Assembly: GCA_019634925.1 (NCBI GenBank)
Contig: JAHCAL010000006.1
Coordinates: forward strand, 186,001 to 250,000
From: Pseudomonadales bacterium
GTDB lineage: Bacteria > Pseudomonadota > Gammaproteobacteria > Pseudomonadales > Azotimanducaceae
DNA length: 64,000 bases
Reading direction: 5' to 3'
A program made the translations under genes and the position numbers. The notes beneath the pieces were generated by a model that made no database searches, was not told where the DNA came from, and saw nothing but the letters and a program-made list of their open reading frames with translations. Below, piece by piece: positions 61,010 to 64,000 of this stretch. The first letter of the stretch is position 1; each line of letters begins with the position of its first letter.

Positions 61010-61918
61010 ATGAAGATCCCTGCCGAACTCAAGGCCCTCATCGAAGATGGCATGATCGAGACCGTGATCCGCTCCCTGAAGAGCGGCAAGGAAGCGGCCG
61101 TGTACGTGGTGCGCGCTGGCGGCGAGCTGCGCTGCGCCAAGGTGTACAAGAACATGGCGCAGCGCAGCTTCCAGCAGCGCGCGCGCTACCAGGAGGGTCG
61201 GCAGGTGCGTGGCAGCCGGCAGGCTCGCGCCATGAACCGGCGCACCCGGTTCGGCCGGCGCGAGGAAGAGACGGCCTGGAAGAATGCCGAGGTGGACGCG
61301 CTCTACCAGCTCAGGGAAGCCGGCGTGCGCGTACCGGTTCCGCATGGCTACGCGGATGGCGTACTGATCATGGAGCTGGTGACCGATGCACAGGGGAATG
61401 CGGCGCCCGGTCTCGGCCAGGTCGAGTTGACCGAGGAACAGGCACGCGTGTGCCATCGATTCCTGATCGGGCAGATCCAGCGCATGCTGTGCGCCGGAAT
61501 CATTCACGGCGACCTGTCCGAGTACAACGTGCTGGTCGGCGCGGACGGTCCGGTCATCATCGATCTGCCCCAGGCAGTCAATGCCGCAGGCAACAACAGT
61601 GCCCGAGCCATGCTGCTGCGCGATGTCGCCAACGTGACGACCACACTCGCGCGTTTCGCGCCGGACCTACTCGCGACCCGCTACGGCGAAGAGCTTTGGG
61701 CACTGTTCGAGTCGGGCAGGCTGGCCGTCGACTCGGCGCTCACCGGCGAATTCGTCGACGACACCTCCGTGGTGGATGTCGCCGAGATCCGGCAGATCAT
61801 CGACCATGCGCGGGACGAGGCCGAACGGCGTCAACGCGGGCGCGAAGCAGCCGAAGGACTACGCGATCGTACGGCTGCCGAGGATGATCCGAATCCGGTG
61901 TTCGGCCCGGACGGCTGA
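61010..61918 (+). CDS. RIO1-family protein kinase
   Basis: A 302-residue RIO kinase, a bacterial form like PA4780 of Pseudomonas. K44 in LRCAKVYK binds ATP, the catalytic loop is IIHGDLSEYNVLV (D168, N173), and the metal loop is IIDLPQAV (D185). The N-terminal SGKEAAVYVVRAGG is the glycine-loop counterpart. RIO1 kinases help ribosome maturation in eukaryotes; in bacteria the role is not well defined. Stand-alone, with 91 bp before it on this strand. Confidence 0.88.
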   Translation: MKIPAELKALIEDGMIETVIRSLKSGKEAAVYVVRAGGELRCAKVYKNMAQRSFQQRARYQEGRQVRGSRQARAMNRRTRFGRREEETAWKNAEVDALYQLREAGVRVPVPHGYADGVLIMELVTDAQGNAAPGLGQVELTEEQARVCHRFLIGQIQRMLCAGIIHGDLSEYNVLVGADGPVIIDLPQAVNAAGNNSARAMLLRDVANVTTTLARFAPDLLATRYGEELWALFESGRLAVDSALTGEFVDDTSVVDVAEIRQIIDHARDEAERRQRGREAAEGLRDRTAAEDDPNPVFGPDG

Positions 61919-62110
61919 TCGGGCGATGGGGTCGCGCCGATCGCCAGTGGCTTCGAATCGAGCGAGGACGCGAGGCCTTCTCCGGTCTCGACATCGGTAC
62001 GCCCTTTTGCTTTCATCTGCGCCGCGGATTTATCAGGTGCGTCCAGGGAACTCCAGCCGGCCCGGGTGGAGACCCGACGGGCGCCTTTGCAGCGTTTTGG
62101 GGGAGCCACC

Positions 62111-63249
62111 ATGCCCATGATTCTCAACGAAGAGCAGACCATGCTCAGGGACAGCGCGCGCGAGTTCTGTGCGAGCAACGCGCCGATTGCGCAACTGCGC
62201 AAGCTCCGTGATTCCGACAATCCGGACGCCTTCGACCGCGCGACCTGGAAAGCCATGGTCGAGCTCGGCTGGGCGGGCATCCCCTTCCCCGAGGAGTACG
62301 GCGGCCTGGCGTTCGGGTACAAGGGGCTCGGCGTGGTCACCGAGGAAACCGGCCGGACGCTGACCGCGAGCCCGCTGTTCGCCTCGGTCTGGGTGGCTGG
62401 CACGGCGGTGAACCTGGGCGGCAGCGCCGCGCAGAAAAGCGCCTTGCTGCCGGGGATCGCCGCCGGCGAACTGCTCATGACGCTCGCGCTCGAGGAATCC
62501 CACCGCCACAACCCGTACGGCATCGCTACCACCGCCAAGGCGGCCGGTGGCGGTTACGTGTTGAACGGCAGCAAGACCTTCGTGATCGACGGCAATTCGG
62601 CGGACAAGCTGATCGTCGTGGCGCGCACCGCCGGCAAGCCGGGTGACCGGGCCGGAATCAGCCTGTTCATCGTCGATCGCGCGGCGCCGGGCGTGACCGT
62701 GCAACGCACCAAGATGACCGACTCGCGCAACGCTGCGAACGTGGAGCTCAAGGACGTAAAAGTCGGCGCCGACGCGCTGCTCGGCAAACTGGACCACGGT
62801 GCCGACGTTCTCGACCCGACCCTCGACATCGCCCGCATCGGCCTCACCGCGGAAATGCTCGGCAGCCTGCAGGAGTGTTTCGACCGCACGGTGCAGTACC
62901 TGAAGGAGCGCGAGCAGTTCGGCGTCAAGATCGGCACGTTCCAGGCGCTCAAGCACCGCGCCGCGGACATGTTCTGCGAGGTGGAGCTCTCCAAGTCCTG
63001 CGTGCTCGAAGCGCTGACCGCGCTGGACGAGGGACGTGACGCCAAGGAGATCGCCAAGCTCGCGAGCCTGGCCAAGGCGAAGGTCGGCGACACCTACCAC
63101 CGCGTATCGCGCGAAGGCATCCAGATGCACGGCGGCATCGGCATGACCGATGAATTCGACATCGGCTTCTTCATCAAGCGCGCCGCGGTGACCGAGCAGG
63201 CGTTCGGCGACGCCAACTACCACCGCGACCGCTACGGCGTGCTCGAAGG

Positions 63250-63256
<7 letters not shown>
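62111..63256 (+). CDS. Acyl-CoA dehydrogenase
   Basis: A 381-residue FAD-dependent acyl-CoA dehydrogenase: [13 protein letters not shown] start, [54 protein letters not shown], the FAD-binding [21 protein letters not shown] and the terminal [21 protein letters not shown]. The usual catalytic Glu position before the C-terminus is not obvious, as in many FadE-like and steroid-degradation ACADs. GGGAG upstream of the ATG. Convergent with fumC by a 7-bp overlap. Confidence 0.9.

Positions 63257-64000
<744 letters not shown>

Overview
The window is very GC-rich, densely packed and dominated by proteobacterial gene families: LptF-like permease, LpxL-type acyltransferase, RibB with a dead cyclohydrolase II half, PdxA, RIO1 kinase, DUF938 and a chromosomal IntI. 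It most likely comes from a free-living, possibly uncultured gammaproteobacterium. No rRNA, tRNA or CRISPR array was seen. Every family call is from reading the sequence; no database search was run.

Region 1 (1-15.9 kb) is an envelope-lipid island. It holds three genes that look like the core of bacterial ceramide synthesis: a GNAT-type ceramide synthase-like protein (8472-9632), a fatty-acyl-AMP ligase/acyl-ACP synthetase (9957-11711) and a CerR-like reductase (11746-12684). Around them are an LCB5/diacylglycerol-kinase type lipid kinase, a Tam41-like lipid cytidylyltransferase, a MobA-like nucleotidyltransferase, a metallophosphoesterase, two ELM1-family proteins, two other glycosyltransferase-like proteins, an LpxO/AspH-like hydroxylase, a sulfotransferase, an LpxL-like acyltransferase and the start of an LptF-like exporter permease. 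Together they suggest production, head-group activation, decoration and export of a sphingolipid-like envelope lipid. Serine palmitoyltransferase and a dedicated ACP are not in the window.

Region 2 (15.9-29.2 kb) is mostly housekeeping and catabolism: alpha/beta hydrolase, YbbN/CnoX-like thioredoxin, D-aminoacylase-type amidohydrolase, an outer-membrane barrel, class V aminotransferase, ribB, pdxA, LD-carboxypeptidase, a zinc alcohol dehydrogenase and a fumarylacetoacetate hydrolase.

Region 3 (29.2-42.9 kb) carries catabolic enzymes (MFS transporter, two amidohydrolases, luciferase-like monooxygenase, CoA transferase, ThDP enzyme) mixed with small stress and modification genes. Four copies of a repeat family built on ggggtcRgagtaa lie between its genes. 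One is a perfect 44-bp-arm palindrome holding both stop codons of a convergent gene pair; others supply a start codon or a C-terminus.

Region 4 (42.9-52.4 kb) is a chromosomal integron: intI on the minus strand, an attI-like site, then plus-strand cassettes of visibly lower GC separated by attC sites. The cassettes encode a GNAT, a P-loop kinase-like protein, a trypsin-like protease, an AlbA_2 (Schlafen-type) protein, a GHKL ATPase fused to a PD-(D/E)xK-like nuclease (candidate defence protein), a cupin and a DUF433/DUF5615 toxin-antitoxin pair. An IS3-family element has broken one attC, and the array ends in a truncated attC.

Region 5 (52.5-64 kb) returns to core-type genes: methyltransferases, methionine aminopeptidase, DUF808, DUF169, alpha/beta hydrolase, enoyl-CoA hydratase, RIO1 kinase, acyl-CoA dehydrogenase and the 3' part of fumC.
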